A DNA stretch of 64,000 nucleotides. Origin: Streptomyces sp. 6-11-2. Lineage in GTDB: Bacteria > Actinomycetota > Actinomycetes > Streptomycetales > Streptomycetaceae. The stretch spans positions 7,130,001 to 7,194,000 of the forward strand of contig NZ_BJOR01000001.1 of the NCBI RefSeq assembly GCF_006540305.1. Reading direction: 5' to 3'. The translations under genes and the position numbers were made by a program. Position 1 is the stretch's first letter. Each line of letters starts with the position of its first letter. Below are positions 33,765-43,065 of this stretch, piece after piece. The notes beneath the pieces are model-generated. The model was given only the letters and a program-made list of their open reading frames with translations, did no database searches and was not told the DNA's origin.

Positions 33765-33991
33765 AACGGGCGCCTCCCCTCATACGTCGCGCGGATCAAC
33801 TCCCCGAGGTGATTGCGCTGCTGCACCCCCCGCAGGAGATCTGCCGCCGCCTGCACGGCCGGCCCCCGCGCCTCCCCCCACAGCCGATCGTGCTGCGCCC
33901 GCTCCAGAGCCGACGCCGCGGCCTGCTGCCCGCGGGTCGGCTTCCGCTTACGAGACACCGCCTGGCGTAGACGCCCCATCCACCTCCGCAC
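33761..33991 (-). CDS. Small phage-type cytoplasmic protein
   Basis: A 76-residue basic helical protein (MRRWMGRLRQAVSRKRKPTR, LERAQHDRLWGEARGPAVQA). It overlaps genes on both sides, as is usual in phage operons. I associate this pattern with Streptomyces phages but cannot give a function. Confidence 0.55.
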   Translation of the reverse strand: MRRWMGRLRQAVSRKRKPTRGQQAAASALERAQHDRLWGEARGPAVQAAADLLRGVQQRNHLGELIRATYEGRRPL

Positions 33992-34283
33992 CCGAGCTCA
34001 CCCCCTGACCGTCCGGCCGGGGAAGTGACGTCAGGATGTGGCCCGCAGTGCGTGAGAGCTCCAGCAGCTCACCAACCTGCTGCTGGGCCACCTGCCGGGC
34101 CTTCTCGGATTCCGTGTGAGCCTGGCGCCAGGTGTCACGCTCCTGCCTCATGTCGAGGTAGAGCCGCCGCGGGACGAGCTTGCCCGTGAGCACGAGCAGG
34201 ACGGCCAGCCCGAGGAGGCCGGTGGTGCCCACCGTTGCCCAACCGGCCCCGATCAGCTCGCCCACGCGCGCCTTCCTTTCCAC
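33948..34283 (-). CDS. Phage-type membrane protein with coiled coil
   Basis: A 111-residue protein: one membrane helix (GTTGLLGLAVLLVLTGKLVP) followed by a long charged coiled coil (QERDTWRQAHTESEKARQVA). This layout is frequent next to endolysins in actinophages, possibly as an accessory lysis protein. Its 3' end overlaps the next gene by 44 bases. Confidence 0.6.
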   Translation of the reverse strand: MERKARVGELIGAGWATVGTTGLLGLAVLLVLTGKLVPRRLYLDMRQERDTWRQAHTESEKARQVAQQQVGELLELSRTAGHILTSLPRPDGQGVSSGAEVDGASTPGGVS

Positions 34284-34289
34284 TCGGGG

Positions 34290-34613
34290 TTACGCGCCGG
34301 GCTCGACCGCCGCGTGCCTGCCGCCACCCGTTGAGGTGGCCCGCTCGATCCCGGGCGCGATCCCGGACGGCCGCCACACGGTGTGGTAGGCGATGCCGAT
34401 CGCGATCGCAGCGGCGAGCATGCAGGTGACGATCGGCTTGCCGGAGAAGTCGCCGTTGAAGTAGGCGGTGCCCAGACCGACAGCGACCGCGACGGCAAGC
34501 ATGAGCAGGCCCTTGACCGCACCGGTCCACCGCGGCTGCGCCACGATCGCGATCACGGGCGGCAGGACGTAGCCGAGGGCCGCAGCCCACAGCTCGGCAT
34601 TCGTGAGAGGCAT
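34290..34613 (-). CDS. Putative holin
   Basis: A 107-residue protein beginning MPLTNAELWAAALGYVLPPV with three to four hydrophobic segments (VIAIVAQ; VKGLLMLAVAVAVGLGTAYF; IVTCMLAAAIAIGIAYHTVW). It lies 32 bases after the lysozyme gene, the standard place for a holin, which forms membrane holes that let the lysozyme reach the wall. Confidence 0.65.
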   Translation of the reverse strand: MPLTNAELWAAALGYVLPPVIAIVAQPRWTGAVKGLLMLAVAVAVGLGTAYFNGDFSGKPIVTCMLAAAIAIGIAYHTVWRPSGIAPGIERATSTGGGRHAAVEPGA

Positions 34614-34645
34614 GAAGAACTCCGGGTTGAGTCGATGGGACAGGG

Positions 34646-35551
34646 CTACTTGCGGCGGAGGCCGTTGGCGACCTCGTAGGCGTACTGCCAGGTCTTGGGG
34701 CCGGTCAGGCCGTCGGCGGGCCCGAGTGCGGACAGGTAGTGCCGCTGCAGCGCGGCGACCTTCTGCAGGTCGAGGGCGGTCATGGTCCGGGACGGGCCGA
34801 CCTTGTAGGCGGGCCCCCAGTTGCCCTTGTCGAGCCACTTCTGCAGCTGGAGCGCGAAGTCGTTGTGCGCGCCGAGGACGAACTTGTCCCGGCCGGGGAA
34901 CGGCGGAGTGGAGGTCGTCGCGGTGCCCTGCGCCCACGCGCGCAGGTCGGCGGCGGACATGTAGCAGATGGACCGGTCGAGCGGGGTCGACGTGAACTGC
35001 CAGAACAGCGGCGAGCGTCCGCTGGGCGCCGGCCGGGTCGCCGCCTCGGCCTTCGTGTACGCGGCCGCACCCCACGGATACGCCGGGTACCAGAGCGGCA
35101 CATCCGCCGGCACGTGACCGTAGGAGATGTCGTCCGCGCTGGTGTAGACGCCGACGCGCTGCCCGGGGAATGCTTTCTGCACCGCAGCGATCCACGCGGC
35201 CGCGTACGCCTTGATCTGCGCCGCAGTGCGCCCACGATAGTTGCGGCCGTCGCTGTAGCGCTCGAGGTCGAGCCAGTGCAGGAAGCCGGGCCCGGCGTAG
35301 GGCTTGACGGCGGCGATGTAGTTCGCGGCCTCCACTGCGGCGTCCTGGTTCGGCCACCCGAAGTGGTACGCGCCCGGGACGAGCCCGGCCGCTTGGATGC
35401 CCTTGATGTGGGTCGCGAACTTGCCGTCGTGAGACTTCTGTCCCTCCGACGCCTTGGCGAACGCGAAGACGACGCCATCCTTCGCGTGCTTGGTCCAGTC
35501 CTGTCCGGCCTGGTAGGCGGAGACGTCGACGCCTCGGCAAGTGCTGGTCAT
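34646..35551 (-). CDS. GH25 endolysin (lysozyme) with C-terminal wall-binding repeat
   Basis: A 301-residue phage-type muramidase. The GH25 domain has RGVDVSAYQAGQDW with the first Asp, FAFAKASEGQ, AYHFGWPN and the catalytic FLHWLDLERYSD. The C-terminal ~90 residues resemble a peptidoglycan-binding domain (ALQLQKWLDKGNWG, LQRHYLSALGPADGLTGPKT). No signal peptide, which agrees with release through a holin. ATG 35551 follows GGAGGCACC. The ISAzo13 insertion lies 55 bases upstream and separates it from any phage genes to its right. Confidence 0.9.
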   Translation of the reverse strand: MTSTCRGVDVSAYQAGQDWTKHAKDGVVFAFAKASEGQKSHDGKFATHIKGIQAAGLVPGAYHFGWPNQDAAVEAANYIAAVKPYAGPGFLHWLDLERYSDGRNYRGRTAAQIKAYAAAWIAAVQKAFPGQRVGVYTSADDISYGHVPADVPLWYPAYPWGAAAYTKAEAATRPAPSGRSPLFWQFTSTPLDRSICYMSAADLRAWAQGTATTSTPPFPGRDKFVLGAHNDFALQLQKWLDKGNWGPAYKVGPSRTMTALDLQKVAALQRHYLSALGPADGLTGPKTWQYAYEVANGLRRK

Positions 35552-35574
35552 GAGGTGCCTCCAGGGCATAGAGA

Positions 35575-35598
35575 AAGCCCCTCGGAGGGGAGGGGCTT
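35575..35598. terminator. Hairpin terminator upstream of the endolysin gene
   Basis: AAGCCCCTC and GAGGGGCTT pair over 9 bases with a 6-base loop, between the endolysin start and the ISAzo13 end. It would stop transcription coming from the right. Confidence 0.55.
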
Positions 35599-35606
35599 GG
35601 GAGACA

Positions 35607-37360
35607 GGGAGTCGCCGAAAAATAACTTCGGTGTCTTGTAGGGCTGTTGGGGCCTTAGGGTGCTGCTGTGGTGGAGGGGATCGAGGCGGTGCTGGCGGAG
35701 AAGTTCGCCCGGTTGTTGCCGCATCTGGACGAACGACGGCGCCGGCTGGTGCTGGGAGCGGACGCGCGGGCTCTGGGGTATGGCGGTGTCCGATTGGTCG
35801 CTCGTGCTGCCCGGGTGTCGGAGGAGACGGTCTCGCGCGGGGTGGCGGAACTGGTCGGCGGGCCGGGGCCCTCGGGCCGGGTGAGGCGGGAGGGCGGGGG
35901 CCGGAGACGTCTGCGCGAGAAGCACCCCGGTCTGTTGCCGGCCCTGCTGGCGCTGGTGGAACCCGACCAGCGGGGTGATCCGGAGTCGCCGCTGCTGTGG
36001 ACGACGAAGTCGACACGGAAGCTGGCGGGTGAGTTGACCGCCCAGGGATTCCGGGTGGGGTCCGACACGGTTGCGGCCCTGCTGAAGGAGGAGGGCTTCT
36101 CCCTGCAGGGCACCAGCCGGACGACCGAGGGAGCCCGTCATCCGGACCGGGACGCCCAGTTCCATTACATCAACGGCCAGGTCCAGGAGTTCACCGGAGC
36201 CGGTGAGCCGGTGATCAGCGTGGACGCCAAGAAGAAGGAAGTACTGGGCGACTACGCGGTTATCGGGCGGGAGTGGCATCGCAGCGGTGAGCCGGTGAGG
36301 GTGCGGGCCCACGACTACCCCGAGAAGAACGCGCAGAAGGCAGTCCCGTACGGAATCTACGACCTGTCCGCGGACACCGGCTGGGTGTCGGTGGGCTGCG
36401 ACGGCGACACCTCCGCGTTCGCGGTGGCCACGCTCCGACGCTGGTGGGACGGCGAAGGCCGGCACCGATACCCGCACGCGACCCGTCTGCTGATCACCGC
36501 CGACGCCGGCGGCTCGAACGGCTACCGGGTGAAAGCGTGGAAGAAGGAACTCGCGGACTTCGCCCTCTCGGCGGGCCTGACCGTAACGGTCTGCCACTTC
36601 CCTCCGGGCACGTCGAAGTGGAACAAAATAGAGCACCGGCTCTTCTCACGCATCAGCACGAACTGGCGCGGACGCCCGCTGACCAGCCATGAGGTCGTCG
36701 TCAACACCATCGGCGCGGTCACCACGAGCACGGGCCTCACTGTCCACGCCGAGCTCGACCCCGGCCAGTACCCCACCGGCGTCACCGTCCCCGACGAGGT
36801 CATGGAGCGCCTCCCGCTCACCCCCCACGAGTGGCACGGCACCTGGAACTACACGCTGCGTCCCGAACCCCTCGCCCCACCGGCTCCGCCGCCGCCCCGC
36901 GACCCGTCCTTCGGCCGGTTCCCACCTGGGGACAAGACCCCTGCCTGGCTCCGGCACCCCAGCCTCACCGGCCTGGAAACCCCGGCTTTCGACGACCTCG
37001 TCACCCGCTACCGCGGCTACCTCGCCGAACACCCCCCGATCCTGCTTCCCGGCAAACGCCCCGACGGCGGTCCCGGCGCAGGCGGCCGACGCCTGTCCGC
37101 CGCCGACCACATCGTCGTCCTCCTCCTCAAAAAGCGCTGGTCCATGACCCACGCACTACTCGCCGAAACGACCGGCCTGACCAAGACAAGGATCGGCTCC
37201 ACCATCCGGGACGCCGCCTCAGTCCTTACCGCGCTGGGGGAAACCGTGCCCACCGGCCCTCTCACCGTGACCACGGCCGAACAACTCGCCGCCATCGCCG
37301 GACACGACCTCACACCCCCGTAACCCATCAAGATCGAGAAGTTATTTTTCGGCGACTCCC
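35607..37360. mobile_element. ISAzo13-family insertion sequence
   Basis: Terminal inverted repeats GGGAGTCGCCGAAAAATAAC (35607 onward and, inverted, ending 37360) agree over 23 bases and enclose one long transposase gene. The AT-rich AAAAATAA core is unusual for this genome. No clear target duplication could be assigned. Confidence 0.85.
35668..37323 (+). CDS. ISAzo13-family transposase
   Basis: A 551-residue DDE transposase of the ISAzo13 type. Recognisable blocks are LLWTTKSTRKLAGELTAQG, VISVDAKKKEVLGDY (first Asp), LLITADAGGSNGYRVKAWK (second Asp) and FPPGTSKWNKIEHRLFS (Glu). The N-terminus has a short helix-turn-helix. The frame appears intact and lies fully between the terminal repeats. 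Confidence 0.9.
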   Translation: MVEGIEAVLAEKFARLLPHLDERRRRLVLGADARALGYGGVRLVARAARVSEETVSRGVAELVGGPGPSGRVRREGGGRRRLREKHPGLLPALLALVEPDQRGDPESPLLWTTKSTRKLAGELTAQGFRVGSDTVAALLKEEGFSLQGTSRTTEGARHPDRDAQFHYINGQVQEFTGAGEPVISVDAKKKEVLGDYAVIGREWHRSGEPVRVRAHDYPEKNAQKAVPYGIYDLSADTGWVSVGCDGDTSAFAVATLRRWWDGEGRHRYPHATRLLITADAGGSNGYRVKAWKKELADFALSAGLTVTVCHFPPGTSKWNKIEHRLFSRISTNWRGRPLTSHEVVVNTIGAVTTSTGLTVHAELDPGQYPTGVTVPDEVMERLPLTPHEWHGTWNYTLRPEPLAPPAPPPPRDPSFGRFPPGDKTPAWLRHPSLTGLETPAFDDLVTRYRGYLAEHPPILLPGKRPDGGPGAGGRRLSAADHIVVLLLKKRWSMTHALLAETTGLTKTRIGSTIRDAASVLTALGETVPTGPLTVTTAEQLAAIAGHDLTPP

Positions 37361-37375
37361 AGGGTCATTGCATGA

Positions 37376-38849
37376 GGGAGTGTCATGAATCAGGTGTGAT
37401 CTTCCCCGAAGGAGTCACCTGATGAGTACGACGACGGATCACCGGATCGAGACCCTGGGCAGCGTGTCGCTTGCCGTGGCCGACGGCAGTGTCCAGGGTG
37501 CCGACGTGAAGTCGATGCCGGTGTCGCCGAACGGTCTGTCCAGCGAACTGCTGGAGGAGCTGGCCGCGCTCGCGGCCGAGAAGGTCCGCGGGGAGGGGCT
37601 GAGACTGATGGGCGAGGGCGGGCTGCTGCCCGAACTGGCCCAGCATCTGATGCAGGCCGCCCTGGAGGCCGAGATGGACGAGCACCTGGCCGCCGAGGCC
37701 GGCCGGGTCGGCGGGCGCGGATCTCGCTCGGGCGGCAACATGCGCAACGGCTACCGGGCCAAGAAGGTGATGACGGAGGTCGGCGCCGTGACGGTGCAGG
37801 TCCCCAGGGACCGGCTGGGTACCTTCCGGCCCCGGATGCTGCCCGTGTACGCCCGCCGCACCGGCGCGCTGGACGACCTGGTGATCTCGCTGACCGCGAA
37901 AGGCCTGACCTCGGGCGAGATTGTCTCCCACCTCGCCCAGACGTACGGAATGACGACCACGAAGGAGACCATCTCCACGATCACCGACAAGGCCCTGGAA
38001 TCGATGGCGGAATGGCGCACCCGCCCCCTCGATCCGGTCTACCCGGTCGTCTTCATCGACGCCGTGCACGTCAAGATCAGGGACGGTCACGTCGCCAACC
38101 GGCCCATCTACGTGGCCATCGCGGTCACCACCGACGGCTACCGCGAGATCCTCGGCCTATGGGCCGGGAACGGAGGGGAAGGCGCCAAGTACTGGCAGAC
38201 CGTCCTGACCGAAATCAAGAACAGAGGCGTCCGGGACGTGCTCATGCTGGTCTGCGACGGACTGAGCGCCCTGCCCGACGCGGTGAACACCGTCTGGCCC
38301 CAGACCGTCGTGCAGACCTGCGTGGTCCACCTCATCCGCGCCAGCCTGCGCTATGCCTCCCGCCGCGACTGGGCCGACGTCGCCCGCGACCTCAAGCCCG
38401 TCTACACCGCCGTCAACGAGGAAGAGGCCCGTGCACGGCTGGCCGACTTCGACGCCACCTGGGGCAAGCGCTACCCGTCGATCGCGGGAACCTGGGAACG
38501 GGCCTGGAGCGAGTTCGTGCCCTTCCTCGGCCTGCCCGACGCGATCCGGCAGGTCGTCTACACCACCAACGCGATCGAGTCCCTCAATGCCCGCTACCGG
38601 CGGGCGGCCCAGGCCTGCGGGCACTTCCCCAACGAGCAGGCCGCCCTCAAACGCCTCTACCTTGCCACCATCGCCCTCGACCCCACCGGCCGCGGCCGCC
38701 AGCGCTGGAACAACCGCTGGAAGTCCGCTCTCAACGAGTTCGACGTCCTCTTCGACGGCCGGCTCACCGCCGGAAGAGTGTAGGCCGAACAGCCCACCGA
38801 ACAACTCGTAGGCCAAACAGACGAATCACACCTAATTCCTGATAGACCC
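37376..38849. mobile_element. IS256-family insertion sequence, copy 1 (1474 bp)
   Basis: The element runs from GGGAGTGTCATGAATC to the inverted form of GGGTCTATCAGGAATTAG. It is flanked by a perfect 8-bp duplication TTGCATGA (37368-37375 and 38850-38857), the length expected for IS256. An apparently identical copy in opposite orientation lies at 48388-49861. Confidence 0.95.
37422..38783 (+). CDS. IS256-family (Mutator) transposase, copy 1
   Basis: A 453-residue transposase. The Mutator signatures are FIDAVHVKIRDGHVANRPIY (first Asp), VLMLVCDGLSALPDAVNTVW (second Asp) and QVVYTTNAIESLNARYRR (Glu). The N-terminal region has the usual helical DNA-binding segment. The translation is identical to that of copy 2, so one duplicated recently. 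Confidence 0.95.
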   Translation: MSTTTDHRIETLGSVSLAVADGSVQGADVKSMPVSPNGLSSELLEELAALAAEKVRGEGLRLMGEGGLLPELAQHLMQAALEAEMDEHLAAEAGRVGGRGSRSGGNMRNGYRAKKVMTEVGAVTVQVPRDRLGTFRPRMLPVYARRTGALDDLVISLTAKGLTSGEIVSHLAQTYGMTTTKETISTITDKALESMAEWRTRPLDPVYPVVFIDAVHVKIRDGHVANRPIYVAIAVTTDGYREILGLWAGNGGEGAKYWQTVLTEIKNRGVRDVLMLVCDGLSALPDAVNTVWPQTVVQTCVVHLIRASLRYASRRDWADVARDLKPVYTAVNEEEARARLADFDATWGKRYPSIAGTWERAWSEFVPFLGLPDAIRQVVYTTNAIESLNARYRRAAQACGHFPNEQAALKRLYLATIALDPTGRGRQRWNNRWKSALNEFDVLFDGRLTAGRV

Positions 38850-38873
38850 TTGCATGAAGCCGATTGATCCTTT

Positions 38874-39974
38874 TCATCCGGTGAGGCCGAGCGCGGTCAG
38901 GGGGCGTCCGTAGTCGCGGGCGGCGTGGCGGAGGGCGGCGGCGATGTTGGTGTGGCCGTCCTGGCGGTGGAGACCGATGGCGAGGTTGCGTAGGCTGGCC
39001 ATGGTGCGGGGCAGTTGGGCGGTGCGGACCTTGGAGTCGTCCTCGCGGAAGGTCCGGTCACGAACATGGTGCAGAAGGTTCTCGATGCCCCAGTGCCCCC
39101 TGATCCAGGAGGCCAGTTGCTCCCCGGTGGCCGCGCCCGGCGGCAGGCTGGTGATCAGGTAGACACGCTCAATGGTGAGCTTGCCGCTGCCCAGCTCACG
39201 GCGCCAGCGCACGACTTGCAGGGCCTGGCGGGCGTCTGGATAGTCCAGGTGCGCGAATGCGGCTGTCTTCAACCGTCGGATCTCCATGCGGGCGCGGGCG
39301 CGGGCGCGGGCGCGGTCGTAGTGGTCGAGCGTGATCTCACGCCAGGGCAGGCGGCGCAGTCGGTCATAGAGGCCGGGGTGGTTCTTCTTGACGATCGCCA
39401 CGTAGTGGGCGTCGCGTGCGCGCAGGTAGGTTCCGTGGTCGTGCTGGGTGTGCAGGGCGTCGGCGGTGATCACGCTGCCGGTCAGGTCCACGGTGTCGAG
39501 CAGTGGGGCGAAGGCGGGGATCTCGTTGCTCTTGTCGGCGACCTGCCGCTGGGCGAGCACGCTGCCGGCGTGCTCCATCGCCGCCAGCAGCACCACCGCC
39601 GCCTGGGCTGCGTGGCGTGAGCCGCGCAGCGTCTTGCCGTCCACTGCGATCGCCCGCAGCACTGGGCGCTTGCCGACAGTGTCCTCCGGCCGCCTGGCGC
39701 GGGCCGCAAGGAAGGCGCCGATCGTCTCATCCAGCACATCGCCATCGAGCCGGGCGAGCAGGCGCCGAACGGTGGCTGGGTGCGGCACCGGCACAGCGCC
39801 GGTCAGCGGATCGGGCGCGAAGCCGCAGGCGCGCAGTGCCCACCGCGGAGCATCAGCGATCCACTCGCCGACCGCGGCCAGGGAGCGGGCGCCGGCAATG
39901 CGGCGGCCCCGCTGCGACGGGGGATTGCGCGGCGGGGCCTGGGGGTGGTCGTCAGCGTCGCACGACGTCAGCAA
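38874..39974 (-). CDS. ISAs1-family transposase, N-terminally altered
   Basis: A 366-residue ISAs1/H-repeat-type DDE transposase with [15 protein letters not shown] (first Asp), [20 protein letters not shown] (second Asp) and [20 protein letters not shown] (Glu). The normal N-terminal start (proteins of this family usually begin further upstream, with a PRD-type DUF4372-like lead) is missing; the frame begins [20 protein letters not shown], which looks like readthrough from flanking DNA. Probably truncated at the 5' end next to the DUF4190 gene. Confidence 0.75.
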   Translation of the reverse strand: MLTSCDADDHPQAPPRNPPSQRGRRIAGARSLAAVGEWIADAPRWALRACGFAPDPLTGAVPVPHPATVRRLLARLDGDVLDETIGAFLAARARRPEDTVGKRPVLRAIAVDGKTLRGSRHAAQAAVVLLAAMEHAGSVLAQRQVADKSNEIPAFAPLLDTVDLTGSVITADALHTQHDHGTYLRARDAHYVAIVKKNHPGLYDRLRRLPWREITLDHYDRARARARARMEIRRLKTAAFAHLDYPDARQALQVVRWRRELGSGKLTIERVYLITSLPPGAATGEQLASWIRGHWGIENLLHHVRDRTFREDDSKVRTAQLPRTMASLRNLAIGLHRQDGHTNIAAALRHAARDYGRPLTALGLTG

Positions 39975-40670
39975 TCAGAAGGCGGTTCGGGACGCCTTGA
40001 TGGCTTTACACTCGAGCTTCTTGGCGTCCTTGATCTCGTCCGCGTTCACCAGCGCACCAGCGTTCTTGTCGGTGAACTTCTGGCCCGGGGCGAGGTTCTC
40101 GGCGGTTGACATGAAGTCGTCGACCTTCTTGCCGTCGGCCAGGACCTCGCCCTCAACGAAGTACGAGTATCGGCGGTCGCCGTTGTTCGCGTAGTCGACG
40201 TGGATGGCCATCTCCTTGATGTCGAAGTCGCCGGTGACCACGTCGCACTTAGTGACCTTGAAGTCCTTCATGACCTCGGACTCCTTGGCGCCGCCGGTCT
40301 TGGACTTACCGTCGCCGACGGTGGCGGAGTCATACGACTTGTCCAGCTCCTCACTGGCCTTGTCGACAGCGGAGAAGAACAGGGCGTTCATGGCGAAGAA
40401 CATGATGATCGCTACGGCCGACGTGACGAGGCCGGTGATGCCAGCACCCTTCCCCTTGTGGACCTTGCCCGCCTTGGACAGGCCGATGGCGCCGAAGATG
40501 ATGCCAAGGATCGCGAGCGGCCAGACGACGACGTTGAGGACGGGGACGAAGCTGACTACGACGGCGATGATGCCGAGGACGAGTGCGGTGGTGGCCAGGC
40601 CGTTGCTGCCGGGCTGCTGGGGCTCGCCGTAGCCGGGCTGCTGGGGCTGGGGCGGGTACTGCTGGTTCAT
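39975..40670 (-). CDS. DUF4190-type membrane protein
   Basis: A 231-residue protein with a Pro/Gln-rich cytoplasmic N-terminus (MNQQYPPQPQQPGYGEPQQ), two helices of the DUF4190 type (TALVLGIIAVVVSFVPVLN, VWPLAILGIIFGAIGLSKAG), a third helix (SAVAIIMFFAMNALFFSAVD) and an exported domain of ~150 residues with two Cys (VTKCDVVTGD, KKLECKAIKA). The domain looks like a MPM/DUF4352-style beta sandwich. The GGGGGGA ribosome site and flanking 17 bases are identical to those of the gene at 54314-54892. Confidence 0.7.
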   Translation of the reverse strand: MNQQYPPQPQQPGYGEPQQPGSNGLATTALVLGIIAVVVSFVPVLNVVVWPLAILGIIFGAIGLSKAGKVHKGKGAGITGLVTSAVAIIMFFAMNALFFSAVDKASEELDKSYDSATVGDGKSKTGGAKESEVMKDFKVTKCDVVTGDFDIKEMAIHVDYANNGDRRYSYFVEGEVLADGKKVDDFMSTAENLAPGQKFTDKNAGALVNADEIKDAKKLECKAIKASRTAF

Positions 40671-40981
40671 GGTCCCCCCTGGGACTTGCGTTGTGGCTTG
40701 CTGGTGTGTGACTCGTGAAGGAGATGTGTGGTTGCGTTCATCCGGTGTTATTCACCTGATCGTGATCAACTGCCCGGGGGCTGCGGGGCCGGGTCGCTTC
40801 TTCGGCGTGCCGGGAATGGGCTTCTTCTCCCGCCGGCCCCAGCCGCCGCGCGACGCCTGGCAGCCCGTCTTGCCCCTACAGCCGTGCGGCGTCGGCTGGG
40901 ATGGGACCGGGGCAGCCGGGATCACCTGGGAACAGTCGGCCGCCCAACTGGGCTTCTCTCATCACGAACTCCTGCATCGGT

Positions 40982-41170
40982 TCAGCAGGCGGTTGCGGCG
41001 GGTGGTTCGGTGACCGACCCGTCGCCGAGCCAGACGCGCACGTTCGGCTCAACCCCGTGATCAGCGCGACAGTCCTCGGCGAGCGCCTCCGCGAACTCCT
41101 GGGCGGAGCCAGCGAAGTTCGTGGTGCGGATCCGCAGGCCAGGTGCGGACTGGTACGTGTACTTGGGCAT
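40982..41170 (-). CDS. Small hypothetical protein, 62 residues
   Basis: A short protein (MPKYTYQSAPGLRIRTTNFA, DHGVEPNVRVWLGDGSV) with GGAG before the ATG. It sits just downstream of the zinc-ribbon gene in the same direction and looks like other small Spd-cluster proteins. Between it and the DUF4190 gene (40671-40981) there are only weak left-pointing frames, one ending in a Lys/Pro-rich stretch. Confidence 0.5.
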   Translation of the reverse strand: MPKYTYQSAPGLRIRTTNFAGSAQEFAEALAEDCRADHGVEPNVRVWLGDGSVTEPPAATAC

Positions 41171-41193
41171 GGGAGGACTCCTTCGGCAGTGGG

Positions 41194-41457
41194 TCAGATG
41201 AGTCCGAGCCAGCGGGCGACGTCGTCCGGCGCCACACCGGTCAGCTGGCGGACGAGGATCAGCAGCATGAACACGCCGATCACGATCAGCGGGCCTCGAC
41301 TGGACGGCGGGGCGTACCCGATGCGGTCTCCGGACGGGGGTGACATGCCGCCGTGCACGGTCTTGCGGTGGTCCTTCTGGTCCTTCTCGGCGCCGCGGCG
41401 GCTGGCGTGGACGGCGCCGGCGGCGTTGCAGTCGGGGCAGGTGTAGCGGTGCGGCAT
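41194..41457 (-). CDS. Zinc-ribbon membrane protein of the Spd cluster
   Basis: An 87-residue protein: N-terminal CPDCNAAGAVHASRRGAEKD with two Cys of a half zinc ribbon and His residues nearby, then a membrane helix (PLIVIGVFMLLILVRQL) and the closing VAPDDVARWLGLI. A decayed copy of that ending is at 11.03 kb. It overlaps the upstream gene by one base. Its place among the Spd-like genes suggests a part in plasmid spread. Confidence 0.6.
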   Translation of the reverse strand: MPHRYTCPDCNAAGAVHASRRGAEKDQKDHRKTVHGGMSPPSGDRIGYAPPSSRGPLIVIGVFMLLILVRQLTGVAPDDVARWLGLI

Positions 41458-42662
41458 CAGGACGTCTCCTGGTCGAGGGCGGGGAGGGGCGGGAGGCTGG
41501 TGGCGAGGACGCCGCGGGTGTTGCCGCCGTTCAGCCAGAGCTTGTCCTCGACCTGGACCCCGAGTTCGTCGAGGGCGCGGCGGAGGCGGGTGACGCTCCA
41601 GTCGGGGTAGTCGCCGGCGGCCTGGGCGACGGCGGGGATGTCGCGGAGGTGCGCGCCGCGGGCGGTCCCGATGGCGGTGCGGGTGTGCTCGAGGAGGCGG
41701 AGCTGCTCGGCGGTGTAGGAGAGCGGTGGCTCCTCCCCCGGGGGGTCGTCTTGGTCGAGATCTTGGCCCGAGATTTCTAGGCCACTATCGCTGGCCTGCG
41801 GTTTTGTGTCGCCTAGGGGATCGGTCTCGTCCGGGCTCTCGGCGTGGGGGAGGGCCCCCTCACGCGTGGGGGTGGCGGGGGGCTCCTCGCGTGGGGGCTC
41901 GGCCGGGGTGGTGGTGGGGTGGTGGCGGACGTGCCAGACCCGCCAGTCGCCGGCGTGGATGCCGGGCCGGTTGGTGCCGTCGATGACGAGCTGGTCGCGG
42001 ATGGGTACGCCGAGGGGTTCGAGGAGGGCGCGGAGGCTGGCGACGGTGCAGTCGAGGGGCCGGCCGTGGGCTTTGGAGCGGGCGGTGATCTGGTCGGCGA
42101 GGTCGGCCAGGTGCAGGCCCGACCGGTCGTGGAGCATGCGGTGGACGGCGCCCACGAAGGCCCGGACAGCTGCGTGCTGGGCGCGGATGGCGGCGCGTTG
42201 GCGGGCCTTCTCCCGGCGCGTCACCGGCCGTTTGGCGGGCTCCGAACCGGCCGCGTAGGCGACGACGAGCCCAGCCCCCGTAGCCGCCCACAGCACGGGC
42301 CTGAGCGGAACACCCGCCTCGGTAGCCCAAGACCACCCCCACCAGCCCAGAAACCCGCCGGCCCCGACCCGGGTGCCGATCGTCTTCCACTGCGCCTTCC
42401 TGGCCGCATGCCACAGCCGCTTGAGGCCCGCTACGAGCCGCCGCGGCGCGGTACGAGCCCGCACCTCCACTACCTCGGCGCCGCGGCCCGCAACATCCCG
42501 TACGACCGCCCCAGCACGATGTGCGGCACGCCAGTGCCAGGTCGGCGCGGCCGGTTTCCGGATCGACGTTGCCAGCGCAGCAACGGCCGCGGCATAGGCA
42601 CGGCCGACCAGCACCCCGGCCTGCTCGGCCGGATGCGGCTGTGTCATCTCCTCGGTGCTCAT
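41457..42662 (-). CDS. Spd-cluster protein with duplicated winged-helix-like domain
   Basis: A 401-residue protein with an N-terminal helical part, a short membrane segment (LWAATGAGLVVAYAAG) and two similar C-terminal domains about 70 residues long separated by a Pro/Glu-rich linker. The repeats share a pattern (LHLADLADQITARSKAHGRP with VRDQLVIDGTNR-like ends; HLRDIPAVAQAAGDYPDWSV with VQVEDKLWLNGGNTRGV) and look like winged helices. This type occurs in Streptomyces conjugative elements; a role in intramycelial spread or transfer regulation is inferred. Confidence 0.6.
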   Translation of the reverse strand: MSTEEMTQPHPAEQAGVLVGRAYAAAVAALATSIRKPAAPTWHWRAAHRAGAVVRDVAGRGAEVVEVRARTAPRRLVAGLKRLWHAARKAQWKTIGTRVGAGGFLGWWGWSWATEAGVPLRPVLWAATGAGLVVAYAAGSEPAKRPVTRREKARQRAAIRAQHAAVRAFVGAVHRMLHDRSGLHLADLADQITARSKAHGRPLDCTVASLRALLEPLGVPIRDQLVIDGTNRPGIHAGDWRVWHVRHHPTTTPAEPPREEPPATPTREGALPHAESPDETDPLGDTKPQASDSGLEISGQDLDQDDPPGEEPPLSYTAEQLRLLEHTRTAIGTARGAHLRDIPAVAQAAGDYPDWSVTRLRRALDELGVQVEDKLWLNGGNTRGVLATSLPPLPALDQETS

Positions 42663-43048
42663 CAGCCCGCCACGACCTGCACGAGCGAGCCGATCATCGA
42701 AGTCACCTGGGTCAGCAAGCCGTTCGCGGCCAGTGCAGCGCTGGTCATCAAGAAGCCCTGCAGCACCGACCCCTTGGCGCCCGGCCGGGTGTAGTGCCAC
42801 CAGCCGGCGAGCCCCAGCGCTACGGCGGCGGGAACGGCACCGAAGTGGTCTCCGATGCGGCCGGTCATGTCGTGGGCTTTCACGGACAGGATCGACCACG
42901 GCTGGCCCGCTCGGGCGTACACGTAGGCGAGGACGATGCCGACCGCGAAGGCCAGGGGGCTCGGGAACGACTTCCCGCCCTTCTTCAGCGCGGCGATCGT
43001 GATCAGGGTGAGGGCGAATGCGAGGCCTTGGAGGCCGATCTCCAGCAT
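42662..43048 (-). CDS. Spd-type small membrane protein
   Basis: A 128-residue protein with three to four hydrophobic segments (LQGLAFALTLITIAALKKG; LAFAVGIVLAYVYARAG; VPAAVALGLAGWWHYTRPGA; FLMTSAALAANGLLTQV). It overlaps the downstream gene and belongs to the run of transfer-cluster genes. Spd proteins form a membrane complex that moves DNA across hyphal septa; the assignment is by context. Confidence 0.6.
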   Translation of the reverse strand: MLEIGLQGLAFALTLITIAALKKGGKSFPSPLAFAVGIVLAYVYARAGQPWSILSVKAHDMTGRIGDHFGAVPAAVALGLAGWWHYTRPGAKGSVLQGFLMTSAALAANGLLTQVTSMIGSLVQVVAG

Positions 43049-43065
43049 GGTGAGGGTGGTCCTAT

